Source: Phorcus lineatus
Lineage: Eukaryota > Mollusca > Gastropoda > Trochida > Trochidae
Length of the DNA stretch: 64,000 bases
Direction: 5' to 3'
Assembly: GCA_921293015.1 (NCBI GenBank)
Contig: OV121081.1
Span: 60,157,022-60,221,021, forward strand
Made by a program: the position numbers and the translations under genes. The notes under the pieces are model-generated. The model was given only the letters and a program-made list of their open reading frames with translations, searched no databases and had not been told where the DNA came from. This document shows, in pieces, positions 1 to 14,252 of the stretch. Each line of letters starts with the position of its first letter. The stretch's first letter is position 1.

Positions 1-1593
1 GATTACTACAAGCATATCTTTTAGATTCCTTTCTTGATTATATTAAACTTTTACTCTAAGCTAAAATGACGACTATGTTTTCACAGAAAAAAAATCATTT
101 TTTACAGTTTTAGTTGATTATCGTGTTTTATTCTTGATCACTAGAATATGATATTAGACTTAGACTGAATATAAGGTTATCGTAACCTAATCTTATATCT
201 ATGGGCTGAGGGTAAGCTAAGGCGTAAAAAGGCTTTGTCTCTGAAGCTGATGACATTCACTGTTTCTTGAGGATGCACCATCAAATCATATCAAATGACT
301 TAATGCATTTTTCTTATTGAAGCTGTATATTGTTTGTTCTCAGTAAATAGAATTTTATCAAACAAGGAAAAATAGTTCATGATAACATTGAATTTATGGT
401 TTATCAATTATTAGGTAAATAAACAGTATAAACATATCATAGTATTTGCAATTGTACAAGTATTTGTACAACGTCATCGTGATCACCATGGTGCAATACA
501 AGTTTTAGAATTAAAGTTTGAATTCATAACTCTTTCCCTTTAGAGTGATCAATTCTTGGTCCATTGTAATGATAGACAACCTTTTCAATTCGGTTCATTT
601 TAATTAATATCATTTGACAAATTAGAATAATTCAATCCATGACTTTAATGTCTCTTGCTTAACGATCTTTGAAGTTTTGAGTTTCGAAAGCAAAAAGATT
701 TGAAAGAAATTAAACAAAGACAAAGGTGTTTTGCGTTATTTGGGTTTGCAGCATGTGGATTTCATCACGAAAAATCCTTATTATTTGTAATGTTAAACTT
801 AAAATCAGTCACATTCACATACTATCATTAGCTTGTGACTCATATCATGAGATAATCTTAATTACTGTAATCTCAATATTTTGCATCTTGGTCATTTCGG
901 TTTAGTAAACATTTCAACTATATTAGTTATACATGTTGTTCGATATTATCACTGTGATTCCAGCTTAAGTCCAATAGTGTATACCAACAATGACGCGTAC
1001 GATTTCCCACTAACAGATCAATGAATCTCTATATAGTTATAAGCAACAAAAGTAAACTATCATTTTGTAGCATTTGATATTGCATTGTAGTATTAAAACC
1101 TGCTCGCTCTAAATGATTACCTTTCCAAAGTCAAAGAGATACATGTAAATTTAGCTTAGCTTCTCCAATTAAATTTTCGTTTAAAGAAAAATGTGATGTC
1201 GAAACCGTTTTCATTTTATATCACGGTTTGAGAGCCAACTAACCAAATGTATACCAACATTAAACATGTGATGATCAAAGCATGTTTATTGGAATGGCTA
1301 TACATAGCAATGTCATATGGATGCATGGACACTGATGATTCATTGGAATACTAATTGATTTATTTTACATTTAAATGACCCTCCAAACAAGGGAGGATTA
1401 GTAATATGTACATTTATTTGGGGTTTTATTTTGAAAAAGAGGAAATATATATTTACTTATTTGTTGTTACTTTGATCCTAGTCATTATGAATTTAATGGG
1501 CTACATTGCATGCACTATTTATGATAGATGGATAACAAATTAGAATGTGAAAATTAACCAGGGTAACCGAATGATGAGTTACATGTACTGGCA
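1..1593. other. AT-rich non-coding stretch
   Basis: No open frame of note, repeat array or recognisable element was found on either strand. It leads directly into the minisatellite at 1594. Confidence 0.5.
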
Positions 1594-1962
1594 CAATACA
1601 CTAAACACACTGAAACCAAGTTGAAACCTACAATAAACCAAGAACACATACCAAGTTGAAACCTACAATATACTAAAACACGGAAACCAAGTTGAAACCT
1701 TCAATAAAGTAAGAATATCGAAACCTAGTTGAAACCTACAATAAACTAAAACACGGAAACCAAGTTGAAACCTACAACAAACTAAAACACGGAAAACAAG
1801 TTGAAACCTACAATAAACTAAAACATGGAAACCAAGTTGAAACCTACAGAAGGCTAAAACACGGAAACTAAGTTGAAACCTGCAATAAACTAAAAGAATA
1901 TGGAAACCAAGCTGAAACCTTCAGTAAACCTTACCATGGAAACCAGGTTGAAACCAACACAA
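1594..1962. repeat. 36-bp minisatellite, about ten imperfect units
   Basis: The unit begins GGAAACCAAGTTGAAACCTA and continues CAATAAACTAAAACAC, 36 bp in all. Clear unit starts lie near 1611, 1683, 1720, 1756, 1791, 1827, 1863, 1900 and 1938. Units differ by a few substitutions and by 1-2 bp length changes. The array begins in a partial unit near 1594 and decays at its right end, where the words are spaced more widely. The GAAACC word occurs twice per unit, so the 36-bp unit may itself derive from a shorter repeat. Confidence 0.9.
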
Positions 1963-1979
1963 AACTAACATCACGGGAA

Positions 1980-2175
1980 CTATATGGATCCCGCTTGGAT
2001 AGTGTGTAATGTACTGTGATGGTAACCAGACGGATCTGGGTAATTTTCTGGCAGTTTCAAGTTTATGGAAACCAGATTGAAACCATAAAAACCAGTCTGG
2101 AAACCAAGTGGAAATATTGGTTTCCATGTCGTTGCATGCTGGTTTCCTGACCCTGAAACCAAGACATTTCTGTAG
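1980..2175. repeat. Decayed minisatellite tail with inverted GGTTTCC words
   Basis: The right flank of the array still contains GGAAACC-type words, but here some appear in reverse complement (GGTTTCC). Between about 2098 and 2125 the two orientations face each other around a short AT core, so the strand could fold into a hairpin. This differs from the head-to-tail array to its left and may be an inverted remnant of the same unit. Confidence 0.5.
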
Positions 2176-2408
2176 TGGCTAATCCACAAAATAACAAAAT
2201 ATAAGAAGAGAAAAATTAAACTCAAGACACTTAAAAAATATATCAACAGGCACGCGCTCATTTAACAAATGTAAGACATATGGCAAAGACAGATGTTAAC
2301 TTTTCTTGTATCATGAGTACTTACTGATGTTTATACATGTATAAGTAAATATATCTGTCTATTTGATGTCAATACAGTTTTCTGAAACAGAGAAAACATG
2401 TACAGATT

Positions 2409-2410
<2 letters not shown>

Positions 2411-2465
<55 letters not shown>
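2411..2465. repeat. (TA)n microsatellite
   Basis: A run of T leads into about 25 uninterrupted TA dinucleotides. The tyrosine/isoleucine-rich frame across it is an artefact of the repeat. Confidence 0.97.
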
Positions 2466-2469
<4 letters not shown>

Positions 2470-5400
2470 GAGTGTATATTGAGATAATACTTGTCATGTG
2501 AACATGTTGGAGGGTATACGTTTGTTGATATATGTGATAGTTTCACACATGTACCTACTTTTACACTAGATACAGAAATGCATCAGTTAAAGTAAGACGG
2601 CTATATTTCCACACTATACAGCTATATTTCCACACCCTGGAATGTATTTAGTCAGATATTAATTGCTTCATTCATTTTTTTCCACGGTCCACAAAATTCC
2701 CTTTGCAAGTATCAATGACAGATTCCCTGTTCAAACAAAAGACATGCTTACCTTTTATCAAATTCAAAATCAATAACCACAGGTCATTGAAGCCATTGTG
2801 TGAACTTAAAATGAATAATGCTCCAGACAATGATTGAAGTTAACTTAATTGGATAATCAATCTCATTAGATTGTTGTTATTTTAAACAGTTTTTTTTAAG
2901 ACGGCACATCTGGTGGATAGATAGTTTTCAGTATAATACACCATATGTAAGTCATCACCGAAGTTGATTCAGACAGCCAATGAAGATGAGATTCTCAAAT
3001 CCATAAACATATATCTACGAAATGTCTACAAAAAGGAGCCGTGCATATACACTATACATGATGACATTGCATCCAGCTGATGTTGTGATGATCTCTCCGG
3101 GTACTAAATGGTTATAATACGCCCTTCTATAAATCCATCCATATCGAAGTAAACTTTTATTCAAATAATTATAATATAATATATAATATAAATACCATTC
3201 ATAGAGTATGACAACATTTATTGGCAATGGTGAACATAAACCTGTACATCATTTACTCCCTAAAATCAGAATTTAAGAAAACTAAAACACAAGACTTTTG
3301 AATGCATTTATATTATCTTCTTTTTTCTCATATGTATCTTACCTACCTTTTAAATCCCAAATATGGAGGGAAAATTGTGAAATGATACTGATCACTATGC
3401 TTTATGTTTAACACATCAGCATGTTATTCAAAATGTTTTTGTCCGAACTTAGTGAAATTATTCTATAAATGCAAGAGGTTCCTGGGAAACTTAAATACAT
3501 TTACCTTGACGAACTAAAAAACTGAATTAAAGTGAGAGAAACTTACAATTTAATGTTATTGAATCCAATTGTTCTTTGGGATAAAAGAAAATAACGATGG
3601 CTTCATTAACATGAACGAAAATAAGCTTCTTAATTCACAGAATTGAATTCAGCCTAAAAACTTGGTTCAGAAAAATAGCAATTTGCCGAGAGTTTTAAAC
3701 TTTAATTACGGATTATTACTTCGCCAAACAAAACTAAAATATATCCTAAATATAATTAAAAATCGTCAATTCGTGCGATGCACATATTCACACGAACATA
3801 CCTTTATAATGCATGAAGATCAAAATGACTATGTTATACTTGGAAAATAATTAACATATAACAAAGAAAAGTAAACTAAAGGCAGCAAAGTACAATAAAA
3901 CCTTAGCAGCTCGATTAATTGAAGCAATGTCAAGCATGAAAAGTTATTAACCAAGGTTAATAAATAGACATAACCAACAGACGCATGATATTGAAATAGC
4001 AAAATCTCTTGGAATCGAGTCACTTTACGTTGACACAGTCACTGCAAATTGTAAAAATTCAAAAGGATATCATTTAATCATGGAACCTTCATTTTACCAA
4101 ACTGAATTAGGACATGCTTCAAAACAAGCTATCTAAGCATCCCCGTTGCTCAGTCCGCTTTGGGAATTAATAATTGATCTACAAAACACAATAATGTTAA
4201 TCAGAACACCTCTGTAATGTTTTCAAGACATCTATAATAAAAATATGGTGTCTTTGAAATGAATTTAGAAGATATTGAAATGCAAACCAATCAGTATAAC
4301 GTCATTTAAAATGTTTCTACGATGTTTTATAACGGAAATTAGGTATATTCATTTTGCAAATAGGGAAAAAGGAAAACATAATTACAAAGAACAGATTCCA
4401 TTTCTAGATAAAGATTAGGAGAGTAAGGAGTAACTAACATTACCGAATGTTGGAAGAAGAGGATAAATCACTCACATTAGAGACGCGAAATAACTGTCAG
4501 TGCAACAGAGTTGATTGAATATCGGAATGTACTTTGAAAACCAAAGTTAGTGTGACTCAAACTTAAAGTGTGAATAAGTTTTAAAATTACATATTTTGTA
4601 GCGTTATCTCCCTAAGGCTTTCCCAAAGAACAAATATAAATATCATGATGTGCTCATTAAGGACTTGACTTTGTGACTGTCATTTATATTTGTTATTTAT
4701 ATATATGTTTGGGAGATATTCTTGAAGTTCACAAAAGGCTGGACAAAGACCTTAAAAAGTGAGACAATACATGTAATATATGGTTACTATAGATGACACC
4801 ATTTTCCAAAGCTGTTGACTTCAGGTCTGAACACTTTTCAGCTGATGTCAAGTTTGTTAAGTTCTTTCATACAGTTGGAAGTGATCATATTAAATGGAAT
4901 ATAATGCTCCTGATATCTATATGATCTCCAACACGACTACTTTGAGTACAAATCACGTCTCTGCCATTGTTAAGGTGAGGAAAACGGAAGTGATGTCCTC
5001 AGGAGACTGTAAGGGTCGTCTGTCCTCCTTAAAAAGCCCGACAGACATTCATACAAATTTACAGAACATAGCAATAAAGACCCGTCTTCATATTAAGCAG
5101 ATATCAAACAATCAATCAATTCTTGTGTCATATATAGACCAGATAGCTCATCGATGGAATTAATGTACCTCGTTAATAAACTTGATTCGGCTGTGATTAC
5201 CATGAAAACAAATATATGATCAGCCACTAAATCAATCACTTCAATTAAGTTGCATTATCACATCACTCAGGATTTATTCATACATATTTACTTGGAGGGA
5301 ATTATCAGTGATAAGCGATTTTATTGACTTGCAATTTATTGCAACAAATGCAAGCTAATTTTTACATATTTATTCCCATTTAATATATAACTGTCCTATG

Positions 5401-6309
5401 AGAATATATGTTAATTGGGGCGCGGGTGAGGATTCTGCGTGTACATATATGACAGGTTATTGCAACTGAAAAATCAATTTATTTTGCATTAGGTGTTGAA
5501 TATACTAACCATCAGGAAACTTTCATAAGATGAATTGTACCTTAAGAAATATTGTTGCACTTCTCATATCAAAACGTCATCATTGAAATCGAACAATGAA
5601 ACTGCAATTACAATGAAATTTAAATTTCTATCGCATGTCATTATTTTACAAAGAGTTCTATGTCATCTTTACTGCATAACTTTATTATCAACATTTAAAC
5701 CAACAGTTAAATAAAGTAGTATAAATGTTCTAGAATATTGACCTCGTCTCATCATTTTTGCCTTGTGGTATTTCTTTTATCGATGATCAATAACATGTAT
5801 TTCACATTATTAATAGGTCAAAGTAACACAGATTTGGATTACTAGTACATTCTTTGCAGGTGCATGGTAGACTAACATAAAGTTCCTGAAAATAATATTT
5901 GGTATAACTCAGCATGATACAACTAGACTTGCCAAAATCTTTTATACTTAAGAGGGCTTCTTTAATATTGTGTCATAGGATCCGAGGTTCGAGATCAGCA
6001 TCGCCTTATCATCTTGTTATTTGATGTTACTTCATACAGGCGTCGAAAACCTTCATAAAAATGATAAATCAACGAATGTCTTTATAACCATAAATTCATG
6101 GTGCAGAAAAATTTTGCACTAACGTGTCCCCAAATTTTCCAAAAACAATTTTAAAATAATTTATTTACCTTTACCTTTCCTTTCCGTTTCTTTACCTTAA
6201 GTTTTCATTATAACATGAATAAATATGTTAAATGATACGTTATGTTTATTCATATGAAAATGTCGCCAGCAAAATATGACAAAACATTGAATATATATAT
6301 ATATATGAA
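2466..6309. other. AT-rich non-coding stretch
   Basis: No recognisable gene or element. A small AT palindromic cluster lies near 3170-3190. An 89-codon frame on the plus strand at 4894-5163 has no recognisable domain and is not called. Confidence 0.45.
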
Positions 6310-6510
6310 AACAAAGAGTTTTAAAGGTAAAATAAAAGCTAACACAAATAATCTATACAATATCAAATGGGTCAAAAGGCTAGCAAGAAATAGTAATATT
6401 AACCAAGTCCTTGATCAATTAGAAGTGGTAGGTTGAGTCCTATCCTTGATGGTGATACTTTGAAACCGGTTGTAAACAGTTTCCAAAAGTGGAAAACAAT
6501 GATCGCAAAG
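6310..6510 (+). repeat. Dispersed repeat D, copy 1
   Basis: About 200 bp here align directly with 55992-56185. Shared words include ACAAAGAGTTT, AAAAGGCTAGCA, ACCAAGTCCTTGATCAA and TCCTTGATGGT, in the same order with small indels. No coding capacity or terminal repeats are visible, so the class is unknown. The homology edges are approximate. Confidence 0.75.
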
Positions 6511-9500
6511 TCAATTGTAGAAAACCACGTTGATGGAATGTGTGAGTGTGTAATGGCTTTTATATAAAGGTTACAGATTTCCAGATCCTTCCTTTTCAAG
6601 AAATATCAGGAGTCAAGGAATATATGGAAAGGAAAGAACATTCCAGAGGGAACGGAATAATAGCCCACATAAAAGTATGTTACCCATTAAACAGTGATAT
6701 AAAGAACAGGTGTATATGTAAACAATATCATTCTCATATCAGAAAGTACCACATGATACAATCAGAAGAGCCGTTGTCAATTTTGAAAGAAATGAGTGAA
6801 TGTTCACCATTATATAAAATAGGTCTGAAAAAACAACCCTTCTATCCCATTCTTTCAACAAATGTTAATTTGTAATTGTATATGGATTTAACATTATTAA
6901 GAATATACATTTTTCATGGCACCTCTCTTGATGTAATATAATGGTCAAGAACGTTACTAAGCCTAAGATACACATCTTCAATCGCCACGTTCTACTGCTA
7001 AGGTTACTTGCTGAAAACAATGTATTTAATGAAACTGATCAAGGCATCTAATATCTAGTTTCTGATAATTTATTGAATAAACTTTAAAACGGATGTATTC
7101 TGTCCAACTTTTCAATCAACAACAATCTTTTGGAGACTCAACACTGACGTGAACATAAAGGTTGTCTGCGTATTGATTTTGCAATACAGAAGCAGTCTTT
7201 CAACAAGGGATCTGTTACTGATAGTTTCAAACTAGATTCTCTAACAATTTCTAGAGATCCACGAGCATGTAAACTTCCACGCAAAAAAACTCTTCCAACA
7301 GAAGCTATTTTAGATTATTTTCTTCAGAAAACTTTTATGCCTTGTTTGTCATTCTCGGCCTGGATAAGAAAACCTATTACGTATGGAAATTGAAGACATT
7401 AACGTTATGTGATCAGTTAAGGAGATTCTGTTGTCATAACCTAACTATCGTACAAGTACGAAGTACCACAGTATCATTATACAATTAGAATAATTGCTTG
7501 AAGAACATATATATAATATGATTATAATGAAAATACCAGATGTCTTTTTAAAAAACTTGCTGTCTCGAGGGTTTTCAGCAAGATATATGTATCCTCCAAG
7601 TCCTATGAACCAGCATACCACGCTATTGCGTTTACAAGTGGCCCCGTGCAATTCTTGCTGTATAACTTTTATTAATGTTAAGTCAAAAAGAAAAAGCGAT
7701 CACTGCTGAATAGACGAAATTACTATGGTCACGGAATTCCCTTCATATTCAGACTGTGCAGTCAAGACAATACAAAGTGTTCATTAAAAGTTACTATTTA
7801 ATGAGAAATAGAACAACATGGCACATTTCTGTCAGCTATTTCATTGCTATCTTGGTTTCATTTCTTGATGCTGACACTACTTTTTTCAACAGAATTTCGT
7901 TAATTCTATGTTCTTCTTCTTTAATAACTAACGTTTGATCCATTCCCTTGCACGCCTAAGTATTTATCCCATGAGTGCTATTACAGCACGCACATCATAG
8001 ATTAACTGGTTCGTCCCTATAATTAACAAAGGAGAAAAACTTATCATCAATTGTTAAGTAGTTAGGGCCGAAGAGTCTCATCATCAGTTCTACAATGAGT
8101 GAGGTCTTTTATAAGTTCTACAGCCCAGGTAATATGTTACTATTATCAGAATAAAATAATATAAACCAAATGTATCATAATGTGTGATCGATGTTATAGA
8201 TCCAACATTTGTATTCATATAAGATATCTACAAAAGAGGTGCACCTAATTTCGTACATTTGCAAATAGAAATGACTGGCATTCATTGCATTAATTGTGAA
8301 TAGAAGCAGTTATGCATCCCCACGAAATAAAGAGATATTTTAATCTAAACAGATTTATGATGTTTCAATAACACAGTTGTAGCTCTTTAAAATATTCTGA
8401 TATGACCTGGTCTGAAAAAGCCACATAAGGTGGGAAAAGTTAGGTGATTCTATCACACCTGATCACGACATTAAGTGTTTAGGGATTTGCCAAACACAAT
8501 TCAATTCACATTGCTCTGCGCAAATGGAATGTGCATTAATACTGTATGAATAATCGTCTGAAGCACGAAAACATGTATCACTGAGGAATACCTTGGAGAT
8601 GACACAAACAGATATCCCCCAAAACTTTACTTTTCATTACAGAGATAATGCCAGCTAAAATCGTTGGACAGAATAGTGAAGATGCTAAATTACTGAGTTT
8701 GTGTGTGTGGAGAATAAATGTCAGAGTTTGTTAAAACAAGTTCTTTCATCAGTGCTCAAATATTCCTCTGCCCTTGTCATTTATACAATGTGAATCATTG
8801 CTTGAAGAACTTCGAAAAATGCATATAAAACGCTTATAATCAAAACACCAGTTCCGCTGGAAATGTCAACCTATTCTTACTGTCTATGTGTTAAAGACGT
8901 TCCGAACGTTTGTCAGTGCGCATATTTTCGCGCATCATTTTGAGAAAACTTAAGTTGCGTAAAAATTGTAGAAAAAATGTCACTGACGCGTTATTGATGT
9001 TCGGAAAATAAGGACATTTTTACTGTGGACTGCTTATAGTTGTCTATTAGTTGATCAATGTACATATTAGCCATTGATTTTAAGAATCAAATGCATTAGT
9101 CATAATCGGCAGAGATATTTTGACACAAATGTTCACTGAACGTGAATTCGCAATCTGTTGTTTCATAGGTTATAAATAGATTGCGGTTTTCCAAAATGTA
9201 CTCCAATTATTATTTTTGAAACAGAAAATGTCACTGATAACATTTGTGTGTTTACATTCTGCATAAAACCGATTGTTGATGAACAAATACAAGTTATCCG
9301 TTGCAATCACTTTGTTGAACATTGTTGCAGTGACGTCATTGACACACAATGTGCGGAAAATAGACTGTAAATGGAAAGTCCTCGTCATTTTTCCCAATAT
9401 ATGACTATTAACGGAACTTTTATGCATTGAAATATATTTATATATCTTGAAAATGATGTAACTTGTAGAATAATTAGAACAGAATATTCAGTTACCCGCA

Positions 9501-11534
9501 TTAGGCCGTAAGCAGTTGCGGTTTCGGTAAGTGAAATCTCATTTCGAATAGCTTTTTTGCTGGGACATAAACAAATGTAAATAAACCGTTGCATTGTCAT
9601 CTCAAAAAATAAATAGAACTCATAAGCTATCATTTTTGGAAAAGTTCTAGATAGATGTTTAAATGAAAAGTCAAAACGGTCATTGAGACAAAATAAGTAT
9701 TTAAAAATCGGGAATGTATCGCGGAATTTTTACATTTCGGTTTGGCTGCATTTATTTTGCAAATTAATTATATGAGCGGTAATTTTCAATCATGTACACA
9801 CTTACAATTGTGGGAAAACATTTATAAACATATCATTCACTGTAACATTTACCAATCAAGTGAAATTAATTACCATGGTAAAAATATATTTGACCGAAGT
9901 CAAAAGTCAAAAAGAAATTGAAAATATGTCCGTGGTCTGCTCGGTTCATGAAGTAAATCAAATTGATATGTTTTTACATTCATCCTGGAGATAACAAAGT
10001 TATTTGTTATTAACTCAAGAGTGTGACTTAAATATGAACGTAAGCACCAAATTCTTCCCGAACCGGGCCGACTTGATTGAGGTCTATTCCTCATCGTATT
10101 AGCTTCGCCAACGTGCGGCGCTTGGATGCGGTGTCCTTTATCGCGCAATAAATAGATCTTTGAGAGGAAGTTTTGAGGTTAAATCTTAATATTTTGTCAT
10201 GTTTTTTTTATATGCCTTCAATCCACCTAATTATCCCACTATCTGGAACATTCATCTAGCCACAGCACGCAGTTCGAAAAACTCAAATCATTCACAAATA
10301 GAAAACATTTGTCATATTTAAAAGGTATGTTTTAAAAAATTGCTTGTGGATACTAACACTTTGTTCACACGTGGATTTGACCAAGAGGCCATAAATGTCT
10401 TTTCACACTTCAAATATTTCATAATACTGATCTTAGAATTTCATGAAATACTTTGAAACGGGATAAACTGTGTACTTCAAACCATTATCATGAATTATCA
10501 TTCAAGGGAAATAAAGAGTTACCTCCCCTTATGAGTTTTTTCATAAGTAATTTTAACTTCAGCTTCAATTATCTTGGAAAATAGGCCCGTGACATATCTT
10601 TTTTCTTTCAAATTATTTCTTTGCAATATGTTTTCTTCTATTTAAAACATATTTGAACTATTTTTCATTTATTTTTATTACTGAACGCGTCTTTTGAAGC
10701 TATTTTTGTAGCGATCATCATTGAACTTGCATCTTAATATTTTCAGATAAGTTACAAAACTCAAAAAAGGAAATACAAGAAATTTTTTTTTTTATTACAT
10801 TATCATCTCATTTATTGGAAAAAAGTAAACTAAACTCTAAATGTTTTTTGGTTTTTTTTTTTTTTAAGATTAAATTAGCAAAATTGGTCTTTTCCCAATT
10901 TTTAAATATAAACCCCTTTAAAATCATCATTTGTCTGAAAAAGAAGGTCCGTGACATGCTTATTTTATTTTTGAATATCAAAGAATACATATTCAGCTTT
11001 CACCTTGCAAATTTACAGCAATTCTTCATTTATTTTGTTAATTGGTACGAACCTCTTTAAGCACTTTCATACTTCAAATATGTTCAGTTTCTCTTTCATC
11101 TTGTGCAAAGATTCATCTATGTTTGACAAATTAGCATGCTAAAATATACATTCTTTTTAATTTCTCACGATTGTACATTATAAGAAAATTATGCAAGTGA
11201 TGGCATTTCAGTAAATGGAATATACTATCTATGACCATGCTATAGACTGATACAAATATAGTTAATTTGAGACAAGACTTATTTTGCTAAAGATAGAACT
11301 TAATACACTCATATACATATACTCAATCAGAACAGTACTACTTCTGGTTGATTACCTTGTAACAAAATAATCTATTACAACTTGAATATATATTTCTAGG
11401 GCTGTGCCAAATCAACAGGATATAATACTCGGGTACTTCTATAAATACGACCTAGATTTTCGACGCCAATGTTAATGTATGGTTCTTACGATGGTTTCTT
11501 AGTGCTAAGAGAGCCCTGGGCCCTGGCCATGGTT
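6511..11534. other. AT-rich non-coding stretch
   Basis: No element or gene could be supported. A short CpG-rich patch lies at 10050-10140 inside an 82-codon minus-strand frame (9900-10148) without a recognisable motif. Homopolymer A/T runs occur around 10780-10870. Confidence 0.45.
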
Positions 11535-11720
11535 GTGAAAGTAGCAGATAAGAACAACAGGATAATGTGTACATAAACCATCATTATTGATGAATCCTCT
11601 CCTTGAAGAATACCCACATAGGAGATGTGAAAGTAGCAGATAAGAACAACAGAATAGTGTGTACATAAACCATCATTATTGATGCATCCTCTCCTTGAAG
11701 AATACCCAAATAGGAGATGT
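11535..11720. repeat. 92-bp tandem duplication
   Basis: Two adjacent units, 11535-11626 and 11627-11718, both begin GTGAAAGTAGCAGATAAGAA and end at GGAGAT. They differ at only a handful of positions, so the duplication is fairly recent compared with the other repeats here. Confidence 0.93.
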
Positions 11721-13771
11721 TAGCAATATACAATTAATTTTTTTGTGAGGCGTACATGATTGTTAGCTTAAAAAATACATTACTTGATGAATACAAGAAA
11801 TGAAATAATTTTATCATTAGGTGTTATCAAGTAAATTCATAGTAACACGATTTGTATTTCTGTTAACATAAGCCAGCTCCATAAGGAGTAAAGTGGAGTA
11901 TGCATCATTAAAATGATTCAACAGTTGGTATGGTTGCATACATTGTATAATGCAAAAATAAATAACAGTGGCATTTATATCTGAGAATATGAAGTCACGC
12001 CCTTTGTGGATTTTATGATAATCCTTATGGTCTAAAAAGATGTCAGCTTTGTTTTAAATTTGTACTTTCATTACAATCTGAAGTGCTATTTTTGTGCAGT
12101 ACTTCAAATCAAATATGTCAACTTTATAAGATGATATTACAAAAATGTGATACAGCAATACGATATAAAGAAAAATCGAACATTGCACTATTTAATATTG
12201 CTCAATGCAGAAACAGTGAAACTTGTTTGATTATATCATTTTATATAGTAGTAATCATGGTATGTTACGTTAGACTTCGGTTCATTGCTCCCAACTTTTT
12301 AATCTTATCTTTTTTATCTTATGTTGCTAATAATGGAATGTCACCAGTGCTTGGGAATCGAAATAAGTGTCAGTTCAGGAACAGCAATCACTCATTCGAA
12401 AACCTATTTCAACTAACTAATCACCTCAACACCATGAGTGCAAATTGAAAGTGTTTTTATTGTGTTATATCAAAGTGCTACAACTTCCTTTTCAGATGAT
12501 TTAAGCTTTGTTTTTTGTTGGTTACGACTTAGTTTAAGTAATAAAAAACCAAATATACATACCCCTTTCATGGGTAGAATACATCATTTCTAAACAACTA
12601 TCAAGAATAGACCAAACCTAAGAACATGAAATAAGATATTGGTATCATATAAATTTCATCAGAAACACAAGGTCCTTCTCATGTGGTAGACAGTTCACGA
12701 TGAATAGTGTTGTTGCCCAGGCAAAATGTTACTTAGTGTTTATAATTGATTCCACCCACCATCCTCGCATGGGAGCATGAAATTAGTAATAACAGTCATT
12801 TATTGCCTGCAAACTTCCTGAAAGTTAACGTAGTAGTTGTGGATATTCACGAGTGAAGCACACATGTATCTCCACCGTTTGTGGCCTTTAGACACATTAT
12901 ATATGATTTATTAATGAATCTGCTGTTGCATTAAAACAGTTAATCTGATACTTATGTTTTCACATCGAGTCCTATTTGGTTAATTTGTTAAAAGAATCAG
13001 GCTTTAATCTGAATCCAAATGATTTTTTATGACAAGTGATATCACACAAATTCCATTTAGACTTCTTGAGACTTTCGTTTTATTGGAATTTATCAGGACA
13101 AACTGATATCTGAAGTATCTAATGTAGGCAGTTCGGATCAAAAACAGAAAACCATAGAAACCTAATTCTGTTACTTTTTCCTGATAAAAAAACAACTCAT
13201 CAGAAGACAGCTAACTGTTTTCCTCAAAATTCGTAGGGGAAACGGACTTTATTGCCCGAAAACGCCTTTACTGTTAGCTGTTGTTTTGATCTTCGGACAA
13301 GAGCTTAGCCCCACCTCTATATTAGTTGACCCTTATCTGCATATTCAAATATGTGTGTCGGACACGAAGGGACTTACCTCCCCTGAATATGAGTGGGACC
13401 AGTCATTTTAAAGTGTTAAACTGTCTTAACATTTAACAGTTGTAACGCGAAGCATTCGTAAAATAACCACTTTTAACAAAATATTTAAGCAATTTATCAT
13501 GCATACGATAAAAAGCTGTTCTTTTGTTTCAATTAGGGTTCGTATGCAAATAACTCAAGCACAAGTGTCAATTTCTATTATCTTTCTTCCATATGAAAAT
13601 AATATCATAGTCAACCATGCCCAATTACAATAGTGATATCAGCACATCGATAACGTAGATAAAACAACACAACTCTCCATTTTCGATTTCTTTCTGCACA
13701 AATCTGGACAAAGAAAAGGGCTATCTGTTTGTGTAAATTGTGAGTATTTTGAGTTTATCTTTGGTACCATT
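11721..13771. other. AT-rich non-coding stretch
   Basis: Nothing recognisable. A 121-codon plus-strand frame at 12083-12448 looks like chance AT-rich translation. An imperfect 13-14 bp inverted repeat at 13206-13219 and 13270-13283 could form a small hairpin. Confidence 0.45.
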
Positions 13772-13830
13772 ACACATACACACACACACCCACCCCCACC
13801 CCCACACCCACCCCCACACACACACCCACC

Positions 13831-13863
<33 letters not shown>

Positions 13864-13864
13864 G
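13772..13864. repeat. Compound (CA)n / (CCCCA)n / (TA)n microsatellite
   Basis: CA dinucleotides are interspersed with CCCCA-type units and then switch to a TA run of about eight units. The cysteine/glycine-rich minus-strand frames across it are translation of the repeat. Confidence 0.97.
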
Positions 13865-14252
13865 TTTATAACAGACAAGCATATTAATTAAGTTATCATT
13901 AACAATGGCAAGTTCTAACTTTCTTGTGCTACTCTTAAGATTGCAAAGACATCGCAGAAGGAAACCACAGAACAGCTTTTTAGCGCACAATTAAAGACTT
14001 TTTAAGATTCGATACCAATTTGGCCATCATACATAAACTTGAATAAATGAAATGAGATATTTTACGACGACTCCCGGACTTTTATTGATCAACTGACTCG
14101 CTGTGCATTGTTAAAAAATTGTTGGTCCCTAACCCATAATATTTCTTATAAGAAAAAACAAAACATCATTAATGCTGTCGCTAGTTTGTGTTGCTCTTAA
14201 TAGGACACATCATGATCGTGTGATACAACATTTTCTAAAACATAGCCCCTAA

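Noticed and set aside
4894-5163. 89-codon plus-strand frame with an internal AAG-GTGAGG donor-like site
   Set aside because: Starts directly after a stop, has no recognised motif and no acceptor partner; frames of this length are expected by chance in 64 kb.
5978-6012. GAGGTTCGAGATC, resembling a tRNA B box
   Set aside because: No A box, cloverleaf or terminator around it.
9900-10148. 82-codon minus-strand frame in a short CpG-rich patch
   Set aside because: No ATG near its head, no motif, and the second half is AT-rich chance-like sequence.
12083-12448. 121-codon plus-strand frame
   Set aside because: Composition typical of AT-rich chance translation; no domain.
13639-13990. Glycine/cysteine/valine-rich minus-strand frames
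   Set aside because: They are translations of the CA/CCCCA/TA microsatellite.
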